A stretch of 64,000 nucleotides of DNA from Lentibacillus halodurans (GTDB lineage Bacteria > Bacillota > Bacilli > Bacillales > Amphibacillaceae). Positions 25,475 through 34,592 of the stretch are shown here, piece by piece. The notes under the pieces are model-generated. The model was not told the DNA's origin, did not search any database, and worked only from the letters and a program-made list of their open reading frames with translations. A program made the position numbers and the translations under genes. The stretch covers positions 1 to 64,000 of the forward strand of contig NZ_FOJW01000004.1 of assembly GCF_900112045.1 (NCBI RefSeq), read 5' to 3'. Position 1 is the stretch's first letter. Each line of letters begins with the position of its first letter.

Positions 25475-26980
25475 ATGAGCAACAAACATACGACAACAGA
25501 CGTTATCCTGATTGGCGCGGGAATCATGAGTGCGACATTGGGATCACTTTTAAAAGAATTGGCACCAGACTGGGACATTACTATTTTTGAGAAGCTCGAT
25601 AAAGCAGGAGAGGAAAGCTCTAACGTATGGAATAATGCAGGAACCGGGCATTCTGCGCTATGCGAGCTTAACTATACGCCCGAACAGCCGGACGGATCCA
25701 TTGATATCAGCAAAGCGCTGAATATTAATGAAAAGTTTCAGATGTCCAAGCAGTTTTGGTCCTACCTCGTTAACAGCAATCTGATGCATAACCCGGAGGA
25801 CTTTATCAGGTCATTGCCTCATATGAGTTTAGTCCATGGGGAAGACAATGTGGAATTCCTGAGAAAGCGCTTTGAAGCACTGTCAGAAGCTCCCTTGTTC
25901 CAAGGCATGGAATTTTCCGATGACCCGGAGACATTACAGGAATGGATTCCGCTGATCATGAATGAGCGTACAGTCGACCAGCCGATTGCAGCAACAAAAG
26001 TCGATGCTGGTACCGATGTAAACTTTGGAGCCCTTACACGGAAATTGCTCGGCCATTTGGAACGGCAACATGTTCATATTAAATACAATCGTACTGTCGA
26101 TGATATAGAACGTACTGACGACGGCGCGTGGGAAGTGAAAGTGCGGAACTATGAAGACGATACCCTTGAATACCATACGGCAAAATTCGTCTTTATCGGT
26201 GCCGGTGGAGGAGCCCTGCCGTTACTGCAAAAAACGGGTATTCCTGAAAGTGAACATATTGGCGGATTCCCGGTAAGCGGACAATTCCTGGTATGCAACA
26301 ATCCCGAAGTTGTAAAACAGCATGATGCAAAAGTATATGGCAAAGCTCCAGTTGGGGCTCCGCCAATGTCGGTGCCGCACCTTGATACACGCTATATCGA
26401 TGGCAAAAAGTCGTTGCTGTTTGGCCCATTTGCCGGATTCTCACCGAAATTCCTGAAAACCGGCTCAAATATGGATTTATTAGGCTCTGTCAAACCGAAT
26501 AATGTTCTTACGATGCTAATGGCTGGTGCCAAAAACGTGCCATTAACCAAATATCTGATCGAACAGCTTATGTTATCAAAAGAAGAATATATCGAAGCGC
26601 TGCATGAATTTGTACCGGACGCTAAAAGTGAAGATTGGGAGCTCGTGACAGCCGGCCAGCGTGTCCAAGTCATCAAAGATACGGAGGCTGGCGGCAAAGG
26701 GACACTTCAATTTGGTACAGAAGTGGTCAGTGCCGCTGACGGTTCAATTGCCGCACTGCTCGGTGCTTCACCAGGTGCTTCCACCGCGGTCTCCATCATG
26801 CTTGAGATTATGGAAAAATGTTTTCCAGCACATTTGGAAGCGTGGGAACCTAAAATAAAAGAAATGGTTCCGTCTTATGGCGTGTCACTAAAGGAGCATC
26901 CAGAGCTTGTCCATGACATTCGTGACACAACAGCACGGACGCTTGGATTGACTAATAAAACAGAAGCAATCAAGGCATAA
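25475..26980 (+). CDS. mqo: Malate:quinone oxidoreductase
   Basis: A 501-aa FAD protein that oxidises malate to oxaloacetate and passes electrons to the quinone pool at the membrane surface, a TCA cycle bypass of malate dehydrogenase. ATG 25475 is chosen because AGGGATG lies before it; an ATG 15 codons upstream lacks a site. Diagnostic segments are the FAD-binding [19 protein letters not shown], the Mqo-typical [18 protein letters not shown], and [18 protein letters not shown] near the end. Length matches the family. It is monocistronic with its own terminator. Its base composition is clearly less AT-rich than the defence island to its left. Confidence 0.95.
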   Translation: MSNKHTTTDVILIGAGIMSATLGSLLKELAPDWDITIFEKLDKAGEESSNVWNNAGTGHSALCELNYTPEQPDGSIDISKALNINEKFQMSKQFWSYLVNSNLMHNPEDFIRSLPHMSLVHGEDNVEFLRKRFEALSEAPLFQGMEFSDDPETLQEWIPLIMNERTVDQPIAATKVDAGTDVNFGALTRKLLGHLERQHVHIKYNRTVDDIERTDDGAWEVKVRNYEDDTLEYHTAKFVFIGAGGGALPLLQKTGIPESEHIGGFPVSGQFLVCNNPEVVKQHDAKVYGKAPVGAPPMSVPHLDTRYIDGKKSLLFGPFAGFSPKFLKTGSNMDLLGSVKPNNVLTMLMAGAKNVPLTKYLIEQLMLSKEEYIEALHEFVPDAKSEDWELVTAGQRVQVIKDTEAGGKGTLQFGTEVVSAADGSIAALLGASPGASTAVSIMLEIMEKCFPAHLEAWEPKIKEMVPSYGVSLKEHPELVHDIRDTTARTLGLTNKTEAIKA

Positions 26981-26990
26981 GTGTGGAAAG

Positions 26991-27027
26991 TGCGGCATGA
27001 GTTTTGAGCTTATGCCGCATATGCTTT
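26991..27027 (+). terminator. Terminator of mqo
   Basis: TGCGGCATGAG pairs with CTTATGCCGCA (one mismatch) and is followed by TATGCTTTT. It begins 10 nt after the mqo stop. Confidence 0.75.
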
Positions 27028-27275
27028 TGAGAAAAGTGAGTTGGAATTCATCGAAATACTTGTTCTTGTTACGTATGTCCTATTTTTACAACCCTATACT
27101 CATCACCCTCCGTCAATTGCCGCCACTGGCCATAGCAGAATGTGAAGACCACACCGAATATATCCACCATATCTCCACAAACATTTTCATTGGCAAAACC
27201 ACGTTTTTTTCACTAACATGAAAAATGAGTCATCAAAAACATTCGAAAAACATTTGATGCAAAGGAGACATTCAC

Positions 27276-28298
27276 ATGACACTTACTAATCAGCAAATCC
27301 TTCTGGCTGAACGGCCAAAGGGTATGCCGGACAGCAATACATTCAAATTCGTGAAAAACGATGTTGAGGACGTCAAGGAAGGCCAGATTCTGATTAAGAC
27401 ACTGTATGTTTCCGTTGATCCATATATGCGCGGCAGAATGGTGAACGCGGAATCATATATCGAGCCTTTTAAAGTAAATGAAGTAATCGAAGGCGGTTCG
27501 ATTGGAGAAGTCATCGAATCAAAATCGGACCAGTTCAAGCAAGGCGATGTTGTGATAGGCATGTTTGGCTGGCAGTTGTACTATGTTGCCGGTGAAAACG
27601 AGGTTCGGCAAATCGATCCGTCTATTGCACCCATCACCACCCATCTGGGAATATTGGGCATGACTGGCTTGACCGCCTATTTCGGCCTGTTTGATATTGG
27701 CAAACCGAAAGAAGGCGAGACCGTTGTCATTTCGGGTGCAGCCGGTTCAGTCGGATCCACTGTCGGGCAAATTGCCAAAATCAAAGGCGCCCGTGTCGTG
27801 GGCATTGCCGGCTCCGATGAAAAAATCAGCTATTTGAAAGACGAACTGAATTTTGATGAGGGCATCAATTACCGAACAACGGATAATATTGAAGCCGACT
27901 TACAGTGGGCTTGCCCATATGGTGTTGATGTGTATTTTGATAACGTTGGCGGGGAAATATCGGATGCGGTCATGACGCAATTAAACACATATGCACGCAT
28001 GCCAATTTGCGGCGCCATTTCCACCTACAATCAAGAAGAACCGGATATCGGCCCGCGCGTGCAGCAGACTTTGATTAAGAAAAGTGCCTTGATGCAAGGC
28101 TTCACAGTCGGTAATTATTCCGATCGCTTCAAGGAAGGCGCCCAGTACCTCGGTCAATGGCTGCAGGAAGGAAAGCTGACCTACCGCGAAACCATCCGCG
28201 AAGGCTTTGAAAATATCCCGGATGCGTTCCTGGATCTGTTTCGAGGGAAGAATATCGGGAAGCTGTTGGTGAAAGTGTCGGAGAGGCAGTATGAATAA
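27276..28298 (+). CDS. NADP-dependent MDR-family oxidoreductase
   Basis: A 340-aa zinc-free medium-chain dehydrogenase of the 2-alkenal/curcumin reductase type (YfmJ/CurA-like). It shows the SVDPYMRGRM substrate-side motif, the nucleotide-binding VVISGAAGSVGSTVGQIAKI (about residues 150-169) and DVYFDNVGGEISDAV. Such enzymes reduce alpha,beta-unsaturated carbonyls with NADPH, a detoxification role. Ribosome site AAAGGAG. It stands alone; the substrate cannot be read from the sequence. Confidence 0.88.
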   Translation: MTLTNQQILLAERPKGMPDSNTFKFVKNDVEDVKEGQILIKTLYVSVDPYMRGRMVNAESYIEPFKVNEVIEGGSIGEVIESKSDQFKQGDVVIGMFGWQLYYVAGENEVRQIDPSIAPITTHLGILGMTGLTAYFGLFDIGKPKEGETVVISGAAGSVGSTVGQIAKIKGARVVGIAGSDEKISYLKDELNFDEGINYRTTDNIEADLQWACPYGVDVYFDNVGGEISDAVMTQLNTYARMPICGAISTYNQEEPDIGPRVQQTLIKKSALMQGFTVGNYSDRFKEGAQYLGQWLQEGKLTYRETIREGFENIPDAFLDLFRGKNIGKLLVKVSERQYE

Positions 28299-28511
28299 AA
28301 GTAGCTTGGAGGGGAATGAGAAGTCATCTCATTCCTTTTGTATGCTTCAAACGGGCTGCAGCATCTTTCCAACATGATTTCGGCGTCTTTGAGTTCCTTG
28401 TTGCTAGTCATTTTTCGATAACCATGAGTTGAATATAATCTTTGCCCTAGGAGTTTTTCTCTTCCTTGTAAAAAGCACATATTCGTCTCTCACATTTTCG
28501 AGGCTAAAAAT

Positions 28512-28720
28512 TTCTGAGAGTGAAGTGGCAGGACCGGCAATTAAGATTTTGGCAGATTTTGCCAGGTATGTAAATTGGCATTATTTATGGCATTTACACA
28601 ATTAGGTATCGCAACATCAATTGTAACGTCAGCGTTTATCCTGATTCTTGGTGGACTATCACACTGGTATTTGGTTTTGGCGGAAAAGAATTTGCCAGTA
28701 AGTATTTAGCTAAATTTTGA
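28512..28720 (+). pseudogene. Remnant of a mechanosensitive-channel-like membrane protein
   Basis: Three short frames in succession reproduce part of a TM-helix-repeat / MscS-like protein: SEVAGPAIKILADFARYV, then MAFTQLGIATSIVTSAFILI LGGL, then TLVFGFGGKEFASKYLAKF and a stop. The FGFGGKEFA block is the recognisable motif. The frames are offset by single-base shifts and the N-terminus is absent, so this is a relic. Confidence 0.6.
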
Positions 28721-28791
28721 CCGCACTATCGATGAAACTAAAATAAAAGAAAAAGCGTAACAGTTTAGCACTATTCCATTTTTCCTGGATA

Positions 28792-28829
28792 TTTAGGGGT
28801 CACTGATTCACAAACCAGTGACCTCTAAA
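28792..28829 (+). terminator. Strong hairpin terminator
   Basis: TTTAGGGGTCACTG pairs with CAGTGACCTCTAAA (one G-T pair) around a 10-nt loop and is followed by TAAGTTTTT. It follows the membrane-protein relic and is probably a leftover of that gene. Confidence 0.7.
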
Positions 28830-29065
28830 TAAGTTTTTGGAATGAATTTTTCTGAACACAAAGTAATTAAAATTCCCTTATATTTCTTCCCAGAAATACG
28901 TTTTAACGACCGTACTCTATTCTGTTGCTTTTGGCTAATTTTTCTGTGCGTCTACTGAGAAAAATACACCAAGATGATGGCTAACCTATTTCCCCTTACT
29001 TTCTTGCGTTAAAGTCCAGTTAAAGGTTTAGAATTGACCATATTCCCATTAAGGAGGTATGAACG

Positions 29066-29236
29066 ATGGCTAAGTTTACGATGCTGAAAGATAAGGTTGT
29101 CGTTGTTGAGGGCGATGGTAAAAATCTCGGAGAATTGCAGTAGTTTCCGGTAAATGGATACAGCATCCTTCTATCAGGAAGAAACGGAGAAGCGCTTCTT
29201 CATAACCAGCTGAAAAGAATTAAATCATCGTACTAA
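29066..29236 (+). pseudogene. 56-codon small gene interrupted by an amber codon
   Basis: An excellent ribosome site (AAGGAGG) precedes ATG 29066. The frame reads MAKFTMLKDKVVVVEGDGKN, GELQ, then TAG (29141-29143), then FPVNGYSILLSGRNGEALLH and ends at TAA 29236. The coding character continues smoothly across the TAG, so this looks like a single nonsense mutation, probably CAG to TAG, in a small gene. The product is unknown. It lies just upstream of a truncated ROK-like gene. Confidence 0.5.
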
Positions 29237-29339
29237 TTATCCATTTTTTGAAAACCAATGGATGGTGAATGAAGGTCAAATGATTTCTGCAAATGGTGAT
29301 AATACGACAAGATAAGGATAATCAAAAGGAGTTGATGAC

Positions 29340-29669
29340 ATGCATGGATTTTTGGCGGAGTACGTATCGTCGACGACAAAGATATCGATTATAAATGCAG
29401 ATGGAAAAATCACAGCAAGCCAAGAAGTTTTGATACCAAAGGATTCCTATGTTCAAATTCTTACAAAGGAAATGATTGAGTTTTCGCATGAACAAAAGCT
29501 TTACCATAATGATATATTTGCTATTGGTGTAGCTGTTGATCCTGTAGATACACTGGGATTTCAATCATATGAACAGTTTAAAAAGGAATTGGAATCATCA
29601 TTTGGTTTTTCCGCAGTTGTTGATCCGGACATGGATAATGTTAAAAAGCAACTTCTTAGTCTTGCTTGA
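29340..29669 (+). CDS. Short ROK-fold-like protein (probable fragment)
   Basis: A 109-aa protein with AAAAGGAG before the ATG. KISIINADGKITASQEVLIP, then FAIGVAVDPVDTLGF and LESSFGFSAVVDPDMDNV follow the order of the N-terminal ATPase subdomain of ROK sugar kinases and regulators (IGIAVPGiVD ... VENDAN). The family's characteristic Gly, Asn and Asp residues are only partly present, and the protein stops after about one third of a normal ROK protein. It is either a degenerate fragment or a stand-alone small relative; function is unclear. Confidence 0.45.
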   Translation: MHGFLAEYVSSTTKISIINADGKITASQEVLIPKDSYVQILTKEMIEFSHEQKLYHNDIFAIGVAVDPVDTLGFQSYEQFKKELESSFGFSAVVDPDMDNVKKQLLSLA

Positions 29670-30047
29670 TAAACAGTGTAAAATGGGTAGCAGCGGCTTC
29701 TCATTTGAACAATTCATTACTGAACGGCGGCGTAAGAGAATATTTGGTTCTTACGTCGCAGTTCAATTTATCTACTCCGTGTTAACGCTTCTGCTCTTTC
29801 AATTTTAAAACGACTTCTTTAGTTATTTTTAAATTACCAACCAGTAATGCTTATACCCTCAATCCTACCAATCACTGATTGTATTGGAACCACGCAGTCG
29901 TGCAAAATCTGTTTGCCTAAAAACTTATCATGTAACAATCTCCCTCACACGACAATTCAAGTTGAGGCTCCCATTCTGTACTATTTTCACCTAATCTAAT
30001 TTTTAGCGACAAAAAATTATATTTATAAATAAAAAATTTAAAATGTA
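29670..30047. other. Intergenic region without a recognisable gene
   Basis: About 380 nt between the ROK-like fragment and the GntR promoter. An 80-codon frame beginning inside the previous gene has no ribosome site. The right half is extremely AT-rich, as expected upstream of a promoter. Nothing else is apparent. Confidence 0.4.
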
Positions 30048-30107
30048 TTGACAATTATGTGAAACACTATTAATATATAACATAATTAAACTTTGTTATA
30101 ACAAAGT
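30048..30107 (+). promoter_or_regulatory. Promoter and palindromic operator of the TRAP operon
   Basis: TTGACA (30048-30053), a 17-nt spacer and TAATAT (30071-30076) form a strong promoter. A perfect 18-bp palindrome, ACTTTGTTATAACAAAGT (30090-30107), lies in the start-site region and just before the GntR coding sequence. It is the probable binding site for the GntR repressor encoded immediately downstream, giving autoregulation of the whole operon. Confidence 0.75.
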
Positions 30108-30110
30108 ATT

Positions 30111-30860
30111 TTGAAAGGGGTGGAGCTGATTAAGAAATCGCTTTCTAATTCAATTTTTGAGGATTTATACAATAAAATTAAATCGAATTACTATTCAGTT
30201 GGGGATTTATTACCAACTGAGGAAGAACTTCAAAAAATATATGGTGTCAGCAGAGCCCCCATTAGGGCTGCCATGTCAAAACTAAAGAATGAGGGTTTTA
30301 TTTATAGAAAACCAGGTATCGGTACGATCATAGCAGAGAACACAGTATTTTCTCCTTGGTCGCCGATGGGTGGATTTAGTTCTCAATTCCGCACGCATGA
30401 AGGTGAACTTGTATGTAACACGATTGATGTATCAAAAACGATCGTTAATAAGGAAATAACAGAACAATTGAAAGTTCGTGAAGATGATCCCATTATTCAG
30501 GTGATTAGAGTAAGAAAGGAAAATAATTCACCTATATTTCTTTTAAAGCATTACTATCCTGACACAGTTAATATGAAGAAAATAAAGGAAGCCGGCGATA
30601 TTTTATATATGAGACAATTTGCTTCCCACGTCTTAGGTATAAATTTTGAGTATGTTACTGAAGAATTAACAGCAGTCAGTGCCGATCATCAGCAAAGTTA
30701 TTTGCTTGAAACAAACCCAGGAGAACCGCTTCTCAAGATAAAAAGGACTTCTTTTGACAGTGACTATAAGCCGGTAGAATACGTTGAATACTTTGTAAAA
30801 AGTCATCATTGGCCTTATAAAGTTATTTTTTCGAAAGAGGGCGGACCATTTGAAAATTGA
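30111..30860 (+). CDS. GntR/HutC-family repressor with UTRA ligand domain
   Basis: The N-terminal winged helix (GDLLPTEEELQKIYGVSRAP IRAAMSKLKNEG) is followed by a UTRA effector domain (about residues 95-245: PIIQVIRVRKENNSPIFLLK, VEYVEYFVKS). The start is uncertain: the long frame opens with TTG 30111, and an AAAGGGGTGG ribosome-site-like run lies inside its first codons, so a non-ATG start a few codons on is possible. Being first in the operon and having a palindrome at its promoter, it should sense the transported substrate or a product. Confidence 0.88.
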   Translation: MKGVELIKKSLSNSIFEDLYNKIKSNYYSVGDLLPTEEELQKIYGVSRAPIRAAMSKLKNEGFIYRKPGIGTIIAENTVFSPWSPMGGFSSQFRTHEGELVCNTIDVSKTIVNKEITEQLKVREDDPIIQVIRVRKENNSPIFLLKHYYPDTVNMKKIKEAGDILYMRQFASHVLGINFEYVTEELTAVSADHQQSYLLETNPGEPLLKIKRTSFDSDYKPVEYVEYFVKSHHWPYKVIFSKEGGPFEN

Positions 30861-30874
30861 ATGGAGGGGTGAGG

Positions 30875-31384
30875 GTGAAAAAAGAAAAGGATTATGCTAA
30901 GTTACTTCGCTACATCTGTCTTGTGTTACTGCTTGTTATTGTATTTATCACAATTCTCCAGGTATTCTATCGCTTTGTTCTTGATAGTCCGCTGATATGG
31001 ACTGATGAATTGTCCAGGTTCCTGTTGATATGGATGGTGTTTCTAGGTGCAGCTACTGTCTCGTTTGATGATAAACATTTGGCGGTTAATGTCCTGCAGG
31101 AAAATATGTCTTCGCGGATGCAATTGATCAGCAATTTGGTTATCAGAACCCTGATTATTATTTTTCTGGCTATGGTCATTTATACATCGATCGATATCGT
31201 ATCGGCTGCGCATTATAACCGATCCGGCGCACTGGATATTCCATTTTCTTACTGGCGTGTGTCCATCACGGTGGGCTCCGTGTTGATGATTGGCTATACG
31301 GTACTGAGAAGCGTATTGGATATCAGAGCTTATCAAGCAGGAGAATACAACAATGATAGTAGCGAAGGGGAGATGGAAACATGA
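30875..31384 (+). CDS. dctQ: TRAP transporter small permease DctQ
   Basis: GTG 30875 is chosen as the start because GGAGG lies 7 nt upstream, giving 169 aa. Four predicted transmembrane helices, with the DctQ signature FYRFVLDSPLIWTDELSRFL LIWMVFLGA after the first helix. DctQ pairs with the large permease DctM in Na+-driven uptake of carboxylates bound by the extracellular protein. The stop overlaps the dctM start (ATGA). Confidence 0.92.
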   Translation: MKKEKDYAKLLRYICLVLLLVIVFITILQVFYRFVLDSPLIWTDELSRFLLIWMVFLGAATVSFDDKHLAVNVLQENMSSRMQLISNLVIRTLIIIFLAMVIYTSIDIVSAAHYNRSGALDIPFSYWRVSITVGSVLMIGYTVLRSVLDIRAYQAGEYNNDSSEGEMET

Positions 31385-32655
31385 TATTCTTGATTGTCGT
31401 ATTGATGGTTATCCTGATTGTAGCCGGTATTCCTGTCGCCTTCGCATTAGGATTAAGTTCACTTATATATTTGATGCTGGAAGGCATTGATCTGGGCATG
31501 GTTGCTCAAAGTATGGTTCGGGGGGTGGACTCATTCACCCTATTGGCTGTTCCCTTTTTTCTGCTTGTCGGGGAATTAATGAACTCTGGCGGTATCACAA
31601 ATAGGATTATTGATGTTGCCAGGGTCTTTGTTGGACATCTTAAAGGTGGACTGGCCCAAGTCAATATTCTTGCAAGTGTGCTGTTCTCGGGTATTTCCGG
31701 CTCGGCAACAGCTGATACAGTTGCATTAGGGTCTGTGTTAATCCCGTCCATGGAAAGAGAAGGATATGATAGACGGTTTGCCGCTGCTATCACAGCTGCA
31801 TCATCCATCGTTGGACCAATTATTCCTCCAAGCATTACACTTATAATTTTCGGAATAGTAACACAACAACCGATTGGCCCATTGCTGATAGCGGGGTTGA
31901 TACCAGGGCTTTTATTAGCTGTTTCGCTAATGATTTACACATATTTTATGGCTGGCAAAAGAGGCTATTCGAGATATGAGCGGGCGAGCTTCAAGCAGGC
32001 GAGAAGTGCTTTCACCTCTGGTATTGTAGCCCTGCTGCTGCCTGTCATCATCGTTGCAGGAATCGTTTCTGGAGTGTTTACACCAACCGAAGCAGCTGCA
32101 GTTGCTGTTTTATATGGAATGGTTATCACGTTCTTCTATTATAAGAATGTAAATATACGGTCATTTATTGGCATTTTGAAAAATGCGAGTTTCGATTCAG
32201 CAAATGTTCTGTTTACATTGGCAGCTGCAACCGTGTTTGCTTGGGTGGTGACAGTTTCAGGAATTTCGGATACATTGGCTGATTTCATCCTTGGTTATTC
32301 TGAAAATTCCTACGTTATTCTCACACTAATGGTTATCTTTATGCTCATTATTGGATTGTTTATGCTGCCTTCTGAAGCAATTATCGTATTTGCACCGATT
32401 TTGACACCGATTGCCATTCAGGTGGGTGTTGACCCTATTCACTTTGGTGTACTGATGGTGTTGACGCTGACGATCGGAGGTGCTTCTCCACCGGTTGGTA
32501 TACTCTTGTATATCGTGGCGGACATCGCCAAATTAAAATATACCAAATTAGTTAGGGAAATGGCTCCAATGTATATCCCGCTAGTGGCTACAGCCTTTAT
32601 TGTTGCCTTTGTCCCGTCACTATCTTTAGTTTTGATTGATCTATTTATGAAATAA
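31381..32655 (+). CDS. dctM: TRAP transporter large permease DctM
   Basis: A 424-aa, 11-12-helix protein of the DctM/SiaM family. Characteristic segments are FFLLVGELMNSGGITNRIID, FSGISGSATADTVALGSVLI and ITAASSIVGPIIPPSITLII. It is the transport channel proper, taking up substrate with sodium. It overlaps dctQ by 4 nt, so the subunits are made together. The dctP gene follows after the creatininase gene. Confidence 0.95.
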   Translation: MIFLIVVLMVILIVAGIPVAFALGLSSLIYLMLEGIDLGMVAQSMVRGVDSFTLLAVPFFLLVGELMNSGGITNRIIDVARVFVGHLKGGLAQVNILASVLFSGISGSATADTVALGSVLIPSMEREGYDRRFAAAITAASSIVGPIIPPSITLIIFGIVTQQPIGPLLIAGLIPGLLLAVSLMIYTYFMAGKRGYSRYERASFKQARSAFTSGIVALLLPVIIVAGIVSGVFTPTEAAAVAVLYGMVITFFYYKNVNIRSFIGILKNASFDSANVLFTLAAATVFAWVVTVSGISDTLADFILGYSENSYVILTLMVIFMLIIGLFMLPSEAIIVFAPILTPIAIQVGVDPIHFGVLMVLTLTIGGASPPVGILLYIVADIAKLKYTKLVREMAPMYIPLVATAFIVAFVPSLSLVLIDLFMK

Positions 32656-32674
32656 ACAACCAGGAGTGATAGCA

Positions 32675-33481
32675 ATGAGTACTGACAAACACGCATTACA
32701 CTTGATGACATGGAAAGAAATCGAACAGTCATTCAAAAAGGATCCTGTCATTATTGTACCTTTAGGTTCCACGGAGGAACATGGGCCCCATTCCATTACA
32801 GGCGATTACCTGGCAGCTGCTGAATTGGCAAAAAGGGTTGCTGAACAGTCCGATGCCTATTATCTGCCTGTCATCCCTTTTGGCAACTCTGAATATTTTC
32901 GGGGCTACCCTGGTACCATCTCTTTGTCACAGGAAACGGTACTTCGTATTCTGGAAGAGATTTTCCAAAGCTTAACAGAGCACGGTATTACCAAGATTGT
33001 AGTGTTTAATGGGCATGCAGGAAATAGTTCAGCTGTGGATCAGATAGCAAGGAAATTAAAACGAGAGAGCAACATTATGATCGCTTCAGTGGACTTATGG
33101 CAATGGCTCAGTAATGAAAATAAACGGGACATTTATCAGGAGGAAGATCCATCAGGACATGGAGGAGAGCCTTTAACGTCGGTTATGAGTTATTTATATC
33201 CGCAAGAAATGCGTATGGATCTTCTGGATGAATGGGCAGTTGAAGATAGCTGGGAATCTTTTGCTATCGAAAATTTTAAAAAAGCAAGAGCAGACACAGC
33301 TACAGCCAATCTTTTCTTTGACATGGAAGAAATCTCCCGCGAAGGTATTGTTGGCAATCCCGCAAATGCATCTTTCCAACGTGGGGAGAAAATCGTGAAA
33401 ACTTTGACCGAATATGGTGTTCAATTGGTTTCAAAGATTAAACAATCGAACATGGTGCAGAAAAAGAAAAAAAGTAACTAA
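32675..33481 (+). CDS. Creatininase-family amidohydrolase
   Basis: ATG 32675 follows AGGAG at 8 nt, giving 268 aa. Metal-binding and family motifs are LGSTEEHGPHSITGDYLAAA (about 32-51), VVFNGHAGNSS (about 110) and DPSGHGGEPLTSVMS (about 157). Creatininase-family enzymes are dinuclear Zn/Mn amidohydrolases that open cyclic amides or formamides, not only creatinine. Within a TRAP operon with an M20 amidohydrolase it probably acts on the imported amide compound. The substrate is not evident. Confidence 0.9.
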   Translation: MSTDKHALHLMTWKEIEQSFKKDPVIIVPLGSTEEHGPHSITGDYLAAAELAKRVAEQSDAYYLPVIPFGNSEYFRGYPGTISLSQETVLRILEEIFQSLTEHGITKIVVFNGHAGNSSAVDQIARKLKRESNIMIASVDLWQWLSNENKRDIYQEEDPSGHGGEPLTSVMSYLYPQEMRMDLLDEWAVEDSWESFAIENFKKARADTATANLFFDMEEISREGIVGNPANASFQRGEKIVKTLTEYGVQLVSKIKQSNMVQKKKKSN

Positions 33482-33510
33482 ATCAATCAATCTTTTGAGG
33501 AGGGTAATTC

Positions 33511-34515
33511 ATGAAAAAATTGATTTTGGGGATTATTGTAAGCTTGGTATTCTTGGCTGCCTGTGGAGATGAAGAGTCTTCTTCTGATGATGGAAGTTCA
33601 AATGAAACATTCAGTATTACGTATAGTACATGGGCGAATGAAGGAGAACCGGCTTATTTAGGTATGGAACGATTTAAGGAAATTGTTGAAGAAGAAACGG
33701 ATAACAATATAGAAGTTGAATTGCATCCAGGCAATCAATTGGGCTCAACAGTCGAACAAATGGAACAAGTCAAACTTGGAACAATTGAGATGATGTCAAG
33801 CGGTGATCCGGGAATGGACGAAATAGAATATCTGTCGCTGCCGTACCTAATGGATTCCAATGATCATTGGACAGCTGTCCTCCAGTCTGATATTGGTGAA
33901 GAATGGAACAATCAATTGATTAATGAACAAGGTGTCCGCAATATTGGTACTTTGCCAAGAGGGCCACGTGTCATTTCCTCCAATATTGAAGTTAATGAGC
34001 CGGAAGATTTGGAAGGAATGAAAATCAGGACACCAGCAGTTGATTATTATGTGCAAACTTTTGAGGCTTTAGGTGCGAATCCAACACCAATGGATTTCGG
34101 TGAAGTGTACAGCGGATTGCAAAGTGGCGTGGTGGAAGGACAGGAAAACCCACTGGAAACGATTTACTCGGCCGGTTTGCATGAAGTACAAGATTATGTC
34201 ATCAATTCAAATCACATGTATAAACCAGCTTTTGTCACGATTAATGAAGAGTTTTTTCAAAGCCTTCCAGAGGATTATCAAGAGATTTTATTAGACGCTG
34301 CTGAAGAAGCGCAAGCTCATGCACAAGAAGAATTAGAAGCAAATGAAGAAGAAATGATTGCTGATATGGAAGAAAATGGTGTTGGTTTTATAGAACCGGA
34401 CGTGGAGGCCTTTGAAAAAGCCACACAATCTGTAAGAGATGAATTGGGTACTGAAATTTGGGGCGAAGAAACATACAATGAAATCGTTGAAATCGGTCAA
34501 TCAGAACTAGAATAA
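33511..34515 (+). CDS. dctP: TRAP transporter substrate-binding lipoprotein DctP
   Basis: A 334-aa protein with a lipoprotein signal (MKKLILGIIVSLVFLAAC, lipid attached to Cys 18) and a Ser/Asp-rich tether. The DctP fold follows: YSTWANEGEPAYLGMERFKE, LHPGNQLGSTVEQMEQVKLG, and the conserved carboxylate-binding Arg region LEGMKIRTPAVDYYVQTFEALGANP split across residues about 168-192. It binds the substrate outside the cell and hands it to DctQM. Ribosome site GAGGAGGG. Confidence 0.94.
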   Translation: MKKLILGIIVSLVFLAACGDEESSSDDGSSNETFSITYSTWANEGEPAYLGMERFKEIVEEETDNNIEVELHPGNQLGSTVEQMEQVKLGTIEMMSSGDPGMDEIEYLSLPYLMDSNDHWTAVLQSDIGEEWNNQLINEQGVRNIGTLPRGPRVISSNIEVNEPEDLEGMKIRTPAVDYYVQTFEALGANPTPMDFGEVYSGLQSGVVEGQENPLETIYSAGLHEVQDYVINSNHMYKPAFVTINEEFFQSLPEDYQEILLDAAEEAQAHAQEELEANEEEMIADMEENGVGFIEPDVEAFEKATQSVRDELGTEIWGEETYNEIVEIGQSELE

Positions 34516-34526
34516 CGCTTCTTAAT

Positions 34527-34559
34527 AGATCGACTAACCATGGTCAGGTTAGTCGATCT
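34527..34559 (+). terminator. Hairpin between dctP and the amidohydrolase gene
   Basis: AGATCGACTAACC and GGTTAGTCGATCT form a perfect 13-bp stem with a 7-nt loop, followed by GCTAAGTTTTAG. The poor U-run suggests a partial terminator or a 3' stabiliser that raises dctP mRNA over the downstream gene, as is common after binding-protein genes. Confidence 0.65.
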
Positions 34560-34592
34560 GCTAAGTTTTAGCCAAGTGAAGGAGGATTAGGG

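Noticed and set aside
26997-27221. 74-codon frame after mqo
   Set aside because: It begins inside the mqo terminator hairpin and has no ribosome site.
28325-28480. Minus-strand frame whose part LLGQRLYSTHGYRKM and KELKDAEIMLER looks like the end of a GNAT acetyltransferase
   Set aside because: Only about 30 residues resemble the family, no catalytic CoA-binding motif is present, and the frame runs on through the end of the neighbouring gene. Too little to call.
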